Below, piece after piece: positions 18,051 through 26,590 of a stretch of 64,000 bases of DNA. Made by a program: the position numbers and the translations under genes. Each line of letters starts with the position of its first letter. Positions within the stretch are counted from its first letter, which is position 1. Below the pieces are notes generated by a model, which ran no database searches, was not told the origin of the DNA, and saw only the letters and a list, made by a program, of their open reading frames with translations. The stretch comes from Thalassospira xiamenensis M-5 = DSM 17429. GTDB taxonomy: Bacteria > Pseudomonadota > Alphaproteobacteria > Rhodospirillales > Thalassospiraceae. The stretch is taken from assembly GCF_000300235.2 (NCBI RefSeq), contig NZ_CP004388.1, positions 2,762,501-2,826,500 on the forward strand. The letters are read 5' to 3'.

Positions 18051-18616
18051 TCGCCATGCAATACAGCTTCACCCTGCCTGCCGATTACGACATGACCATC
18101 ATTGATCGCCGTATCGCAGAAAAAGGCCCGATGCTGGACGGTTTCGTGCATCTGAAATTCAAAGCCTACCTTTCGACACGAAAATCAGATACCGCCACAG
18201 GCAATCAGGAAAACCTGTATGCACCGTTCTACGTCTGGAACGATCCACAGGGCATCAGCAACTTTCTCTGCGGCCCCGGTTTCACCGGTCTTACCCAATC
18301 CTTTGGCCGCCCATCGGCCAAAACTTGGATCGTCTGGGATTGCGATCTGGCGGCAGGTTTCAAAAATGCCCGCTTTGCTAGCCGCATGACATCGGCAATC
18401 GCGCCCGGCACCAATCTTGAATCACTTCGCACTACCATCGGAAAATCGACGCCCCCCGTGCAAAACAATCTGGCCGGTATTGTCACGGGTTTTGATCCAA
18501 CATGCTGGACACACGTTGATTTTCGCCTGTGGTTTGATCTGCCTGCCCCGGAAACAATCGGCAACGCGACGATCTATTCCATCGGCCATATGTCGCTCGG
18601 CCAAGATCAAACCTGA
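18047..18616 (+). CDS. DUF4865 family protein
   Basis: Protein of unknown function, 189 residues. The opening MIAMQYSFTLPADYDMTIIDRRIAEKG and LDGFVHLKFKAYL match my memory of the DUF4865 family, which often follows LysR, tautomerase and cupin genes. There is no signal peptide or membrane segment. It overlaps the cupin gene by 4 bases, and its end overlaps the convergent aminotransferase by 10 bases. A role as an enzyme in the same small pathway is inference. Confidence 0.7.
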   Translation: MIAMQYSFTLPADYDMTIIDRRIAEKGPMLDGFVHLKFKAYLSTRKSDTATGNQENLYAPFYVWNDPQGISNFLCGPGFTGLTQSFGRPSAKTWIVWDCDLAAGFKNARFASRMTSAIAPGTNLESLRTTIGKSTPPVQNNLAGIVTGFDPTCWTHVDFRLWFDLPAPETIGNATIYSIGHMSLGQDQT

Positions 18617-19809
18617 CGCGTTAAAAACCGGGCCAGTCCGTCCATCGCCTTGTGAATGCGGTCTTCCGATACCGCGTAACAGGCACGGATATGGCATGCC
18701 CCCTCTGGCCCGAATGCCTCGCCGGGCGCAAGGCCGATGCCCTCGGACAGCAAAAGATCCTTGGCAAAGGAAAGCGTATCCTCAACCCCATCAACCCGGA
18801 AAAACGCATAAAACGCGCCGTCTGCTTCGGGCAGGTGGATGCGGTTCATATCGTGCAAACGTTCAATGATTGCCGCGCGTGCACGGCTATATCTGGCGCG
18901 CGAGCCCGCAACAAATTCCTCGCCCTGTTCAAGGGCGACAATCCCCGCCTGCTGAATGAACCCCGCCGGGCAGGACACATTGAATTCCATCAGTTTTTCA
19001 AGTGCCGGACCGACACCCTTGGGTGCAGTGATCCAGCCCAGACGCCAGCCTGTCATCGCCCAGCTTTTGGAAAAACTGTTGATCACCATGATCCGCGTAT
19101 CGTCGCTGACATAGGGCACAAATGACGGTGCTACATCCCATCCGTCATAGATCAGGCGCGCATAAACCTCATCCGCGATCAGCCAGATGCCTCGTTCAGT
19201 GGCAAATTCGACCAGTCGTTTCTGATCCTCGGCGGGCATGACCCAGCCGGTCGGATTATTCGGCGAATTGATCAAGATGGCGCGCGTATCGGGCGCACAG
19301 GCGGCAATGAATTCATCAATATCAAGCTGCCAGCCGTCATTCCCGGACCGCAACGGCAAGGTTGTCACCTGCGCGCCGAGGACCTTCGGCATTGCAACAA
19401 TATTGGGCCAGATCGGGGCTGTGGTCACCATCCTGTCGCCCGACTTCAGGATCGACTGCATCGCAATCATCAGGGCATTTAACCCCGATACCGTCACGGT
19501 GATGTTTTCACGGTCCAGTGCCGTGCCATAAAGACGATTGCCATAAACCGCCAGCGCATCGCGAAGCGGCGTAATACCCCGATTGGGTTGATAGAACGTG
19601 TCACCGGCTTCAAGGGCCGCAATCGCCGCCTTGCGAATGAATTCCGGGGTCGACTGATCGGGTTCGCCAAACCACAGCGGCACGATATTTCCCCGCCCCA
19701 TTCCCAGATGGGCGACTTCGCGGATCAGCGACGCCCCGATATCGCGGACATCCTTGCGGATACCGTCTACCGCAAAGGAAGAAGTCGGGATAACGTTCGA
19801 AACGGACAT
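18607..19809 (-). CDS. PLP-dependent aminotransferase, class I/II
   Basis: Fold-type I aminotransferase of 400 residues. I start at ATG 19809 (MSVSNVIPTSSF); a TTG at 19848 in frame is possible but has no better ribosome site. Landmarks: the substrate-side start NIVPLWFGEPDQSTPEFIRKAA, NSPNNPTGWV with the PLP-contacting Asn, LIADEVYARL with the Asp, and SFSKSWAMTGWRLGW with the Schiff-base Lys. The amino-acid substrate is not clear; aspartate/alanine-type or kynurenine-type enzymes share these motifs. It stands alone. Confidence 0.88.
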   Translation of the reverse strand: MSVSNVIPTSSFAVDGIRKDVRDIGASLIREVAHLGMGRGNIVPLWFGEPDQSTPEFIRKAAIAALEAGDTFYQPNRGITPLRDALAVYGNRLYGTALDRENITVTVSGLNALMIAMQSILKSGDRMVTTAPIWPNIVAMPKVLGAQVTTLPLRSGNDGWQLDIDEFIAACAPDTRAILINSPNNPTGWVMPAEDQKRLVEFATERGIWLIADEVYARLIYDGWDVAPSFVPYVSDDTRIMVINSFSKSWAMTGWRLGWITAPKGVGPALEKLMEFNVSCPAGFIQQAGIVALEQGEEFVAGSRARYSRARAAIIERLHDMNRIHLPEADGAFYAFFRVDGVEDTLSFAKDLLLSEGIGLAPGEAFGPEGACHIRACYAVSEDRIHKAMDGLARFLTRQV

Positions 19810-19976
19810 ATGGAGCGCCCCGATAAAATTGAATTGCCATACAGACAACAGCCAATCCCGTTTTCAACGCCCCGTCAATCGGACAATTTCAAACCGGTAT
19901 CATCACGCGTGCATGATTTCCCCACAGACCGTGATAGGATTATGATGTGTCTGCAATGATTTAACCGGAAACCAGA

Positions 19977-20612
19977 ATGTTTGATGCCCGTCTGCGCCCG
20001 CTGATCGACAAGCCGCTCAATGCCGTCGCCCGCCGCCTTTCAGGAAGCGGCATCACGCCCAACATGCTGACTGGCCTTGGTTTTGTCTTTGGTCTTCTTG
20101 CCGCCGCCGCACTTGCCTTCCGGCTTGATCACATCGCCCTTGGCCTGATTTTGCTCAGCCGCATCATGGATGGTCTGGACGGGGCCGTTGCCCGCCATAC
20201 CCAACCCCGATCCCGTCACGCTGGATCAAAGTCGCAGGAAAGCGACCTTGGCGGCTATTACGATATTGTCGCCGATTTCCTGTTTTATTCGGGTATCATT
20301 CTGGCCTTTGCCATCGGACGGCCCGAACATGCCCTTATGGCGGCATTCCTGATTTTCTGTTTTGTCGGCACCGGATCAAGTTTTCTGGCCTATGCGATCA
20401 TCGCGGCCAAAACCGGCCGCAACCATGAAAAACAGGGCAAAAAAAGCTTCTATTACCTGACCGGCATTACCGAAGGTAGCGAAACCATCTTTGTCCTTGT
20501 GCTGATATGTGTTTTCCCGCAATGGTTTAATCATATCGCGGCTATTTTTGGCGCGTTATGCATCCTGACAACAATCGGCCGGGTGATGCAGGCCCGCCGG
20601 GACTTCGGATAA
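19977..20612 (+). CDS. CDP-alcohol phosphatidyltransferase family protein
   Basis: Membrane enzyme that transfers a phosphatidyl (or similar) group from CDP-alcohol to an alcohol. The 211-residue protein has several hydrophobic segments and the family active site: DGLDGAVAR, then GGYYDIVAD, supplying the Asp residues for metal binding. The gap between the two halves is 18 residues rather than the usual 8 or so. Neighbouring genes do not define the alcohol substrate. Confidence 0.82.
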   Translation: MFDARLRPLIDKPLNAVARRLSGSGITPNMLTGLGFVFGLLAAAALAFRLDHIALGLILLSRIMDGLDGAVARHTQPRSRHAGSKSQESDLGGYYDIVADFLFYSGIILAFAIGRPEHALMAAFLIFCFVGTGSSFLAYAIIAAKTGRNHEKQGKKSFYYLTGITEGSETIFVLVLICVFPQWFNHIAAIFGALCILTTIGRVMQARRDFG

Positions 20613-20718
20613 GGTCAATGTCCCGCTTTCGCGAAGCTTGAAGTCGCGATCTGCGCGCGCCATATCGAAATCTCGGACGACGAAACAGAAAACACCTTTT
20701 TAACCGGTTCGGCACAAC

Positions 20719-21873
20719 ATGAAAAAGCAACAAGAACACGCTTCGAAACCGGCAAATGGCACCCGATTTTCCATCCGATTTTCCGCCCGTTTTTGCACCA
20801 TCGCCGCCGCGGCCATGATGCTGTTTGGCTGCGATGACAGCGGCCCGATCAAAATCGGTTTCATCGCTGGTATTTCCGGTGACGGTGCCGATACCGGGAT
20901 CGCGGCCCTTCACGCGATGGAACTTGCCGCCCAGCAGGTCAACGAAAAAGGCGGCATTCATGGGCGGTCGCTTGAAATCATTGCCCGCGATGATCAGAAA
21001 AATCCGGAAACCGCACAGGCCGCAGTCCGCGAATTCAAGGAACTTGGCGTCACCGCGATCATCGGCCCGATCATCAGCTCGATCGGCATGGCGATGCTGC
21101 CGGTGATCAACGAACTTGATATCGTAGCCATATCGCCCACCGCCTCGGCTGCAGAATTCACCGGCCTTCGCGATAACTTTTTCCGCATGAATTCAACAAC
21201 CCGTGAAAATGCCGATGCCTACGCCAGACGCAATATCGACAAGGGGCGCATGCGCATTTCCCTTGCCTTGGACGGTGAAAACGAAGCCTTCACCGAAAGC
21301 TGGTATCGCGAATTCCTGCTGACCTTTGACAAGCTTGGCGGGCGGGTTGTCTCGAAAGTCTGGTTCAACACCGCCGATACCACCAAACAGGATGTCGCAC
21401 GGCAATTACGCGCCGATAGTCCCGATGCGATCATCTTTATTGCCAATGGTGTCGATAGCGCCGAACTGGCAAAGGAAATCCGCAAAATTGATCGTGACAT
21501 CCCGCTTTCGACCGCCGAATGGGCCGGAACGGAACAATTGATCACCTTCGGCGGGGACGCTGTCGAAGGCATGGAACTGCTGCAAACCTATGATCGCTAT
21601 GCCACCAATCCGCGCTATCAGAAATTTGTCGCCGATTACCGTCAGAAATTCAATGAACAGCCCGGCTACACCAGTGTCCTGGCCTATGACGCAATGACGG
21701 TCCTGACCGCCGCCATGGAAACCCGGGCCCCCGATCAACCGCTTTCGGATGCGCTTGTGACCCTGCCACCGCAACAGGGCCTGCATCAGGAATTGATGTT
21801 TGATCAGTTCGGCGATGGAAAACGCAATGCCTATTTCGTGAAAATCAAAAACGGGCAGTTCATTCTGGAATAA
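20719..21873 (+). CDS. Orphan lipoprotein substrate-binding protein, branched-chain amino acid type (Peripla_BP_6)
   Basis: Predicted lipid-anchored periplasmic binding protein of 384 residues. A basic N terminus and hydrophobic stretch end in the lipobox MLFGC (Cys near residue 35). The mature part (IKIGFIAGISGDGADTGIAALHAMELAAQQVNEKGGIHGRSLE) is characteristic of LivK-like type I binding proteins. No permease or ATPase genes are nearby, so it may serve a distant importer or act as a sensor. A strong terminator follows. Confidence 0.88.
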   Translation: MKKQQEHASKPANGTRFSIRFSARFCTIAAAAMMLFGCDDSGPIKIGFIAGISGDGADTGIAALHAMELAAQQVNEKGGIHGRSLEIIARDDQKNPETAQAAVREFKELGVTAIIGPIISSIGMAMLPVINELDIVAISPTASAAEFTGLRDNFFRMNSTTRENADAYARRNIDKGRMRISLALDGENEAFTESWYREFLLTFDKLGGRVVSKVWFNTADTTKQDVARQLRADSPDAIIFIANGVDSAELAKEIRKIDRDIPLSTAEWAGTEQLITFGGDAVEGMELLQTYDRYATNPRYQKFVADYRQKFNEQPGYTSVLAYDAMTVLTAAMETRAPDQPLSDALVTLPPQQGLHQELMFDQFGDGKRNAYFVKIKNGQFILE

Positions 21874-21899
21874 AAAAGCCCCGACGGATCGGGGCTTTT
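21874..21899. terminator. Bidirectional intrinsic terminator
   Basis: AAAAGCCCCGA at 21874-21884, loop CGGA, then TCGGGGCTTTT at 21889-21899: an 11-bp perfect stem ending in T4 on one strand and A4 on the other. It separates the lipoprotein gene from the convergent gene at 21920. Confidence 0.9.
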
Positions 21900-21919
21900 C
21901 GTTGGTCCGGAGTGACAGA

Positions 21920-22267
21920 TCAGTGATCTGACTCTTCGACAAAATTCTCGGCAAGGCCGGTATTGTATTCCATGCCCTCGCGGGTCAGGACGATGCTGGC
22001 CGGGTAACCTTCACGCACCAGCCCCTTGCGCGCCAGCGCAACCCAGACCGCCGGGTTGGCAAAGCCACTGGCGTCACGCGCGGCAACCACGAATTTCCCG
22101 ACATGAACATGATCCCCATGCGCATGCGGAATACGCAAAAGGGTCGCATCACCCGTGGCTTCGTCAATCGATCCCGAATTCGGGTCCTTGGCGATAATCT
22201 GCGCCAGCACAAGCGTGCGCAGCTGCAGGTTATTGAGCTTCAGCGGATTTTTGCGTTGTACCGGCAT
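21920..22267 (-). CDS. Small conserved-looking hypothetical protein with His-rich motif
   Basis: I do not recognise this 115-residue protein. Start ATG 22267 follows AGGA at 8 bases; the longer open frame upstream lacks a ribosome site. Residues near 50 read IPHAHGDHVHVGKFVVAARD, with four His in ten residues, suggesting metal binding. The C-terminal half (NPAVWVALARKGLVREGYPASIVLTREGMEY) resembles a helix-turn-helix with wing but is not diagnostic. No signal peptide or membrane segment. It converges on the lipoprotein gene across a terminator. Confidence 0.65.
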   Translation of the reverse strand: MPVQRKNPLKLNNLQLRTLVLAQIIAKDPNSGSIDEATGDATLLRIPHAHGDHVHVGKFVVAARDASGFANPAVWVALARKGLVREGYPASIVLTREGMEYNTGLAENFVEESDH

Positions 22268-22345
22268 GATGTCGTCCTGATGGTTTGAAACTGTTGGCCC
22301 AGATATCTGCGACTGCGCGCAAATATTCAAGCCCTGATTTGTTTA

Positions 22346-22600
22346 TCACACGCCCCCTGCCAGCATTCTGCGTAATTTCCGGTCACGCTTTAAATGCCAT
22401 TCGCGGCTCATCGCCTCGCCAAAGGTGCGGAACCGTTCAACATAAACAAGCTCCCATTGCCGCCCGCGTGTCGTCTTGGCTCCCTTCCCGCTATTGTGCG
22501 TGGCAAGCCGGGCCTCGACATCGGTTGACCAGCCGACATAGGTGCGCGGGCGGGGAACCTCCCGCTCGCGCAACACATAGACAAAGGTGAATGACGCCAT
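22346..22600 (-). CDS. GIY-YIG nuclease superfamily protein
   Basis: Small single-domain GIY-YIG protein of 84 residues. Start ATG 22600 follows AAAGGG. The paired strands FVYVLRERE and TYVGWSTDVEARLATHN represent the GIY and YIG elements, with the catalytic-type Arg in VEARL. GAKTTRGRQWELVYVERF and Glu in GEAMSREWHLKR follow the UvrC/URI N-terminal pattern. Such proteins are common in bacterial genomes with uncertain DNA-repair roles. Confidence 0.82.
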   Translation of the reverse strand: MASFTFVYVLREREVPRPRTYVGWSTDVEARLATHNSGKGAKTTRGRQWELVYVERFRTFGEAMSREWHLKRDRKLRRMLAGGV

Positions 22601-22680
22601 GCTAGCACCACCCTTTGCGCCGGGCATTTGGTGATATGCTGGATTTCGTTGCAGACCGCCCTGTAGCGAAAGACGACATA

Positions 22681-23463
22681 TCAGCCCATGGTGGAGTTGA
22701 AGGCCCCACCGTCGAGCAGAATGTTTTGACCAACCATAAACTTTGCGTGTTCGCTGCACATGAAGGCACAGGTCGCCCCGAAATCAATCGGATCACCAAA
22801 ACACCCGGTCGGAAGACCCGCCTGCGTTTTGGCGCGCGCCTCTTCAAGGCTGATATCCTCGTTCTTCGCCCGATTGGTCATCAATGCATTGATACGATCA
22901 GTATCATGCTGCCCCGGCAGCAGGTTATTCATGATCACGCCATCCTTGGCCACCTGGCGTGCGGTCCCGGCCACAAAGCCGGTCAACCCGGCCCGTGCCG
23001 CATTCGAAAGCCCCAGATGCGGGATTGGCGATTTGACCGAACCCGACGTGATATTAACAATCCGGCCCCATTTGCGCGAAATCATGCCCGGCAGAACCGC
23101 CGTCGCCAGCAGGATCGGGGTCAGCATGTTGGACTGAACCGCGGCTTCCCATTCGGCCTGCCCCCAGTCGGACCAGACACCGGGCGGCGGACCACCGGCA
23201 TTATTGACCAGAATATCGGGCATGCCTTCGGCCGCCAGAACCTTGTTGCGGCCCTCTTCGGTGGTGATGTCACACGCAACCGTCGTGACTTTCACGCCAA
23301 ACGTATCGCGAATATATTCCGCCGTTTCGTTTAACGGCCCTTCGGAACGCGCATTCAGCGTCAGATCAACACCGGCCTCGGCCAGCTTGATCGCGCATCC
23401 ACGACCAAGTCCCTTTGATGACGCGCAGACAATCGCCTTGCGGCCCTTGATTCCCAGATCCAA
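22681..23463 (-). CDS. SDR-family oxidoreductase lacking the usual Tyr-x-x-x-Lys
   Basis: Rossmann-fold short-chain dehydrogenase-like protein of 260 residues. The coenzyme motif is ASSKGLGRGCA instead of TGxxxGxG, followed by LVNNAGGPPPG. ITSGSVKSPIPHLGLSNAARAGL occupies the active-site region: Ser is kept, but the catalytic Tyr-x-x-x-Lys is replaced by Leu-Ser-Asn-Ala-Ala-Arg. The tail SEHAKFMVGQNILLDGG is ordinary SDR. Often annotated FabG-like, but the missing Tyr/Lys makes that activity uncertain. Confidence 0.82.
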   Translation of the reverse strand: MDLGIKGRKAIVCASSKGLGRGCAIKLAEAGVDLTLNARSEGPLNETAEYIRDTFGVKVTTVACDITTEEGRNKVLAAEGMPDILVNNAGGPPPGVWSDWGQAEWEAAVQSNMLTPILLATAVLPGMISRKWGRIVNITSGSVKSPIPHLGLSNAARAGLTGFVAGTARQVAKDGVIMNNLLPGQHDTDRINALMTNRAKNEDISLEEARAKTQAGLPTGCFGDPIDFGATCAFMCSEHAKFMVGQNILLDGGAFNSTMG

Positions 23464-23777
23464 TGGATCCTCCCATTCTGGAGTTCTTGCAATGGCAGGA
23501 ATTTAGACCGCGCGCCTTCAAGGGTCAAACGCACTCCCACAATTTGGAATGATTTAAAAACCGAATATTCCAAAACACACGAGCAATGCGCACAATCATT
23601 GTGTTCTGCAGCTTGGGAAAGGAAGCATTTTGTAACGTATCGGACGTTTCCGAGCCACAAAGTGCTGTCTTCTGTTGCAGGCTATTGGTTTGTATCTTAC
23701 CGTATAGGTAATAAACAGGCAGCCTGAATCAAAGGCTTAGATCGTCTCGGTTGCTTGCTAGGGACACAGCATAGCGC
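23464..23777. promoter_or_regulatory. Divergent intergenic region with three inverted repeats
   Basis: No gene in these 314 bases. TTTGGAAT at 23543-23550 is inverted as ATTCCAAA at 23567-23574. CACAAT-C-ATTGTG forms a 13-bp palindrome at 23591-23603, and TTACC-gtata-GGTAA lies near 23698-23712. These could be sites for the AraC regulator or for control of the SDR gene. Confidence 0.45.
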
Positions 23778-24755
23778 ATGGTATTGCATTCGAAATTCAC
23801 AGTAATTCGGTCAAAAGATTTGGCTGAGCTACAGGAATTCGTTTCTGATTTTTCTTCACCACTGCGACTCAGGATCAATCGAAAAGGGGACGAGATTGAT
23901 GCCGATATGGCGCTTGCCATGATCGGGAACCAACCGTTTTTGCATGGAACGTTCGGGACTGCACGTGTCGACTGGCAGTCTGCCGGGGAAGGCAGCGATA
24001 CAATGATGCTGTTTGTCCCGACCGATGGTTGGGGCGAAATCACCCACCTTGGCCGCACGTGGGATCTGACACCCAACCAAGGCATGATGCGCGATCTAAG
24101 TATCGAGACAACAGCCTATCAGGAACAGTTTCATTCCTATGTCCTGCCGATCTCTAAAACCCGGATCAGGGAACATGCAAGAAACCTTGGTGGGGAGCTT
24201 ATGGGACTTTACCCGATAGAATTTGATCCGGTTGCCAATCTTACGACCTCTGGTGGGCAAATGATCCGGCACTATATGCAATTTCTGGCAAGTTCCCTTA
24301 ATCACGGGCTGATGGATAAGCCAAATAAATTAGTGACTTCACAGGCCTGCGATCTTTTGCTGACACATATACTGACCCAACTGAAAAGCAATGTGCAGGA
24401 TATCCTCACCGGTCAGGAAGTTTCGCGTGCCGTTCCTCGCCATGTCAAGCGCGCTCAGGACTATATCCATGCGAACCCGTCTGAAACTCTTGACATGGTG
24501 TCATTGTCAGAAACTGCCGAGTGCAGTTACCGCACTTTGCAACGCGGCTTCATTGATGCCTTTGGGCTGACGCCGCGACAGTATATTCGCAAGGTTCGTC
24601 TACAGCTTGTTCGCAATGATCTGATGTCAACTGACGTCACGGACCCAGTTGCGACCATCGCCCGGCGATGGGGCTTTGGCCATATGGGACGTTTCGCACA
24701 GGAATATATACAAGAATTTGGCGAACGTCCGACCAAAACAGCACGCGAAGCGTAG
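23778..24755 (+). CDS. AraC-family transcriptional regulator
   Basis: Regulator of 325 residues. The first 200 residues form an effector/dimerisation domain of the AraC_binding_2-like kind (FVPTDGWGEITHLGRTWDL). The C-terminal 100 residues are a double helix-turn-helix: SETAECSYRTLQRGFIDAFGLTPRQYIRKVRL, then TDPVATIARRWGFGHMGRFAQEYIQEFGERPT. It lies 196 bases upstream of the inverse autotransporter in the same direction, which makes that gene the most obvious target. Confidence 0.9.
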   Translation: MVLHSKFTVIRSKDLAELQEFVSDFSSPLRLRINRKGDEIDADMALAMIGNQPFLHGTFGTARVDWQSAGEGSDTMMLFVPTDGWGEITHLGRTWDLTPNQGMMRDLSIETTAYQEQFHSYVLPISKTRIREHARNLGGELMGLYPIEFDPVANLTTSGGQMIRHYMQFLASSLNHGLMDKPNKLVTSQACDLLLTHILTQLKSNVQDILTGQEVSRAVPRHVKRAQDYIHANPSETLDMVSLSETAECSYRTLQRGFIDAFGLTPRQYIRKVRLQLVRNDLMSTDVTDPVATIARRWGFGHMGRFAQEYIQEFGERPTKTAREA

Positions 24756-24951
24756 GCCAAAATATCCGATTTCGGACACCACTATCCACTTCACGACAAA
24801 AAGTAATCGTCGCAGAAATCCGCGATTGTTTGACGCGTGGTTGTTACCTACACCACGTGGCAACAGGCGCTGGGAAAACAGCGCAAAAACAATTCAACAG
24901 GATGTCGGACAAGCTTTGTCATTTTCTGAAAGGCTTCTGCAAGGTCACCCC

Positions 24952-26562
24952 ATGAAGATCGCTTATATACGCCCCCGGTTTTCCGCGTGGCTGGTGCTGA
25001 TGGCACTTGCCTGTCCAATGGAAGAGGCCAAGGCAGAAGAAGGCGACACCCCCAAATGGGGACCGCATCTTGACCTTGAAGGCAAGGCAGGCACAAACCG
25101 TAATCTGGGTGAAGTCGATCTTTTCATGCCGCTTCTTCAGAATGAAGATACGCTGTTCTTTACTAATTTACGTACGCGCATGGATGATAGCAGCAGTGTT
25201 GAAGGCAATTTTGGCGTTGGACTACGCCATATGCTTGGCAGTGGCTGGAATGTTGGCGGCATTGCTTATTTTGACCGGCGCAAAAGCGAATGGGATAATT
25301 ATTACAATCAGATCACGCTGGGGCTTGAGGCCCTGTCCACCGATTGGGATTTTCGTAGCAACGCCTATATCCCGCAGGGAAGCCGTGTTCGCAGTGTTGA
25401 CGCCTTGAACGAGGTCAGCCTGTCGGGCACAACCATCAGCTTCCGTGGCGGCGAAGAACGCAGCATGGCTGGCTTTGATGGCGAAATCGGTTGGCGTCTA
25501 CCGGTCTATGAACCAGAAGAATCCCGGCAAATCAGACTGTTCGCCGGTGGATATCATTTCTTTGCCGACGAGGTCGCGGACATAACCGGTCCGCGACTGC
25601 GGGCTGAAATGGCATTCGACGAGGTCCCCTGGCTTTGGGACGGATCGCGCTTTTCCATAGGCGGCGAATGGCAACATGACAAACCGCGTGGCTCACAGGG
25701 ATTTGTTACAGCACGTCTGCGCATTCCGCTGCAATTCTTTGGCGCAGGCCGCAAGCGCCTGACACCGATGGAACGGCGCATGACTGATCCGGTGGTCCGT
25801 GACATTGATATTGTCAGCCAAGCTGGCGCCTTCGGCCCGGTTGAAACCGCCACAGAAACAGCCGATGGCCAAACTTTGACGGTTATCAACGCCTCATCGG
25901 TGGTCGATACAGATGATTTCAATATTGACCTGGGCACAGCAGGGGCCAATACGGTTATCATTGACGGAACAATTGATGTAGATAAGCAGGTAAATATGGT
26001 TGCCGGTCAAACTCTTGTCGGGTCTGGCAATATCACTGTTAGATCCCCTTCCGGTCGCGAAGCGGTCCTGACCATCTCTGGCGGCAAAATCGCGGCGACG
26101 AACCAAAATAACGCCTATACACTGCTGATGAGAAATAATACCAAACTGATCGGAATGACCGTCAGCAATTCGAATAATGGGACTGGCACGTTTGCCGTTC
26201 GCGCTGACAACACAACCGGTGTCACAATCGAAAACAGCACACTTACGTCCTTTGATGGGACAACGAGTAGCGTTGCCATCGCAGCCAGTGGCTCAACCAA
26301 TCTGGTCGTTCGTAACAACACGTTATCGGCATCATCCAATACCGCCACTACGAACGGAATTGTTGTTGGAAACGCCACCAATGCGACCATTGCCAACAAC
26401 AGGTTTTCACTTTCAACCACCGGCACCAAAAGAGTTATTACCGGTAACGGAACAATAATTTTCAACGTCGCATCAACCGGGAACACGACCAATGATGGTA
26501 GCTGTTTCTTTGCTGCGCCACCGACACGTTCTGTAGGCTTTAGCACCATCAATTGCCCGTAG
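24952..26562 (+). CDS. Inverse autotransporter with beta-helix-like C-terminal passenger
   Basis: Predicted outer-membrane surface protein, 536 residues. Start ATG 24952 has AAGG upstream; a signal peptide ends near EEAKAEE. Residues 40-270 resemble the intimin/invasin (type Ve) beta-barrel: FTNLRTRMDDSSSVEGNFGVG, MLGSGWNVGGIAYFDRRKSEW, FRSNAYIP, and RLFAGGYHFF. From about residue 310 the sequence becomes a Thr/Asn/Ser/Val-rich run of short strands (TLVGSGNITV, LIGMTVSNSNN, GVTIENSTLTS, LVVRNNTLSAS, ATIANNRFSL), as in right-handed parallel beta-helices. It ends with two Cys residues (GSCFF and INCP) that could form a disulfide. Known family passengers are usually Ig-like, so this passenger is unusual. 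Confidence 0.78.
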   Translation: MKIAYIRPRFSAWLVLMALACPMEEAKAEEGDTPKWGPHLDLEGKAGTNRNLGEVDLFMPLLQNEDTLFFTNLRTRMDDSSSVEGNFGVGLRHMLGSGWNVGGIAYFDRRKSEWDNYYNQITLGLEALSTDWDFRSNAYIPQGSRVRSVDALNEVSLSGTTISFRGGEERSMAGFDGEIGWRLPVYEPEESRQIRLFAGGYHFFADEVADITGPRLRAEMAFDEVPWLWDGSRFSIGGEWQHDKPRGSQGFVTARLRIPLQFFGAGRKRLTPMERRMTDPVVRDIDIVSQAGAFGPVETATETADGQTLTVINASSVVDTDDFNIDLGTAGANTVIIDGTIDVDKQVNMVAGQTLVGSGNITVRSPSGREAVLTISGGKIAATNQNNAYTLLMRNNTKLIGMTVSNSNNGTGTFAVRADNTTGVTIENSTLTSFDGTTSSVAIAASGSTNLVVRNNTLSASSNTATTNGIVVGNATNATIANNRFSLSTTGTKRVITGNGTIIFNVASTGNTTNDGSCFFAAPPTRSVGFSTINCP

Positions 26563-26590
26563 AATAAACGGCGAGTTGACAGCAAAGACC

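Noticed and set aside
24649-24951. 101-residue N-terminal extension of the inverse autotransporter
   Set aside because: It begins inside the AraC gene and is basic with no signal peptide; ATG 24952 has a ribosome site and starts a normal signal peptide.
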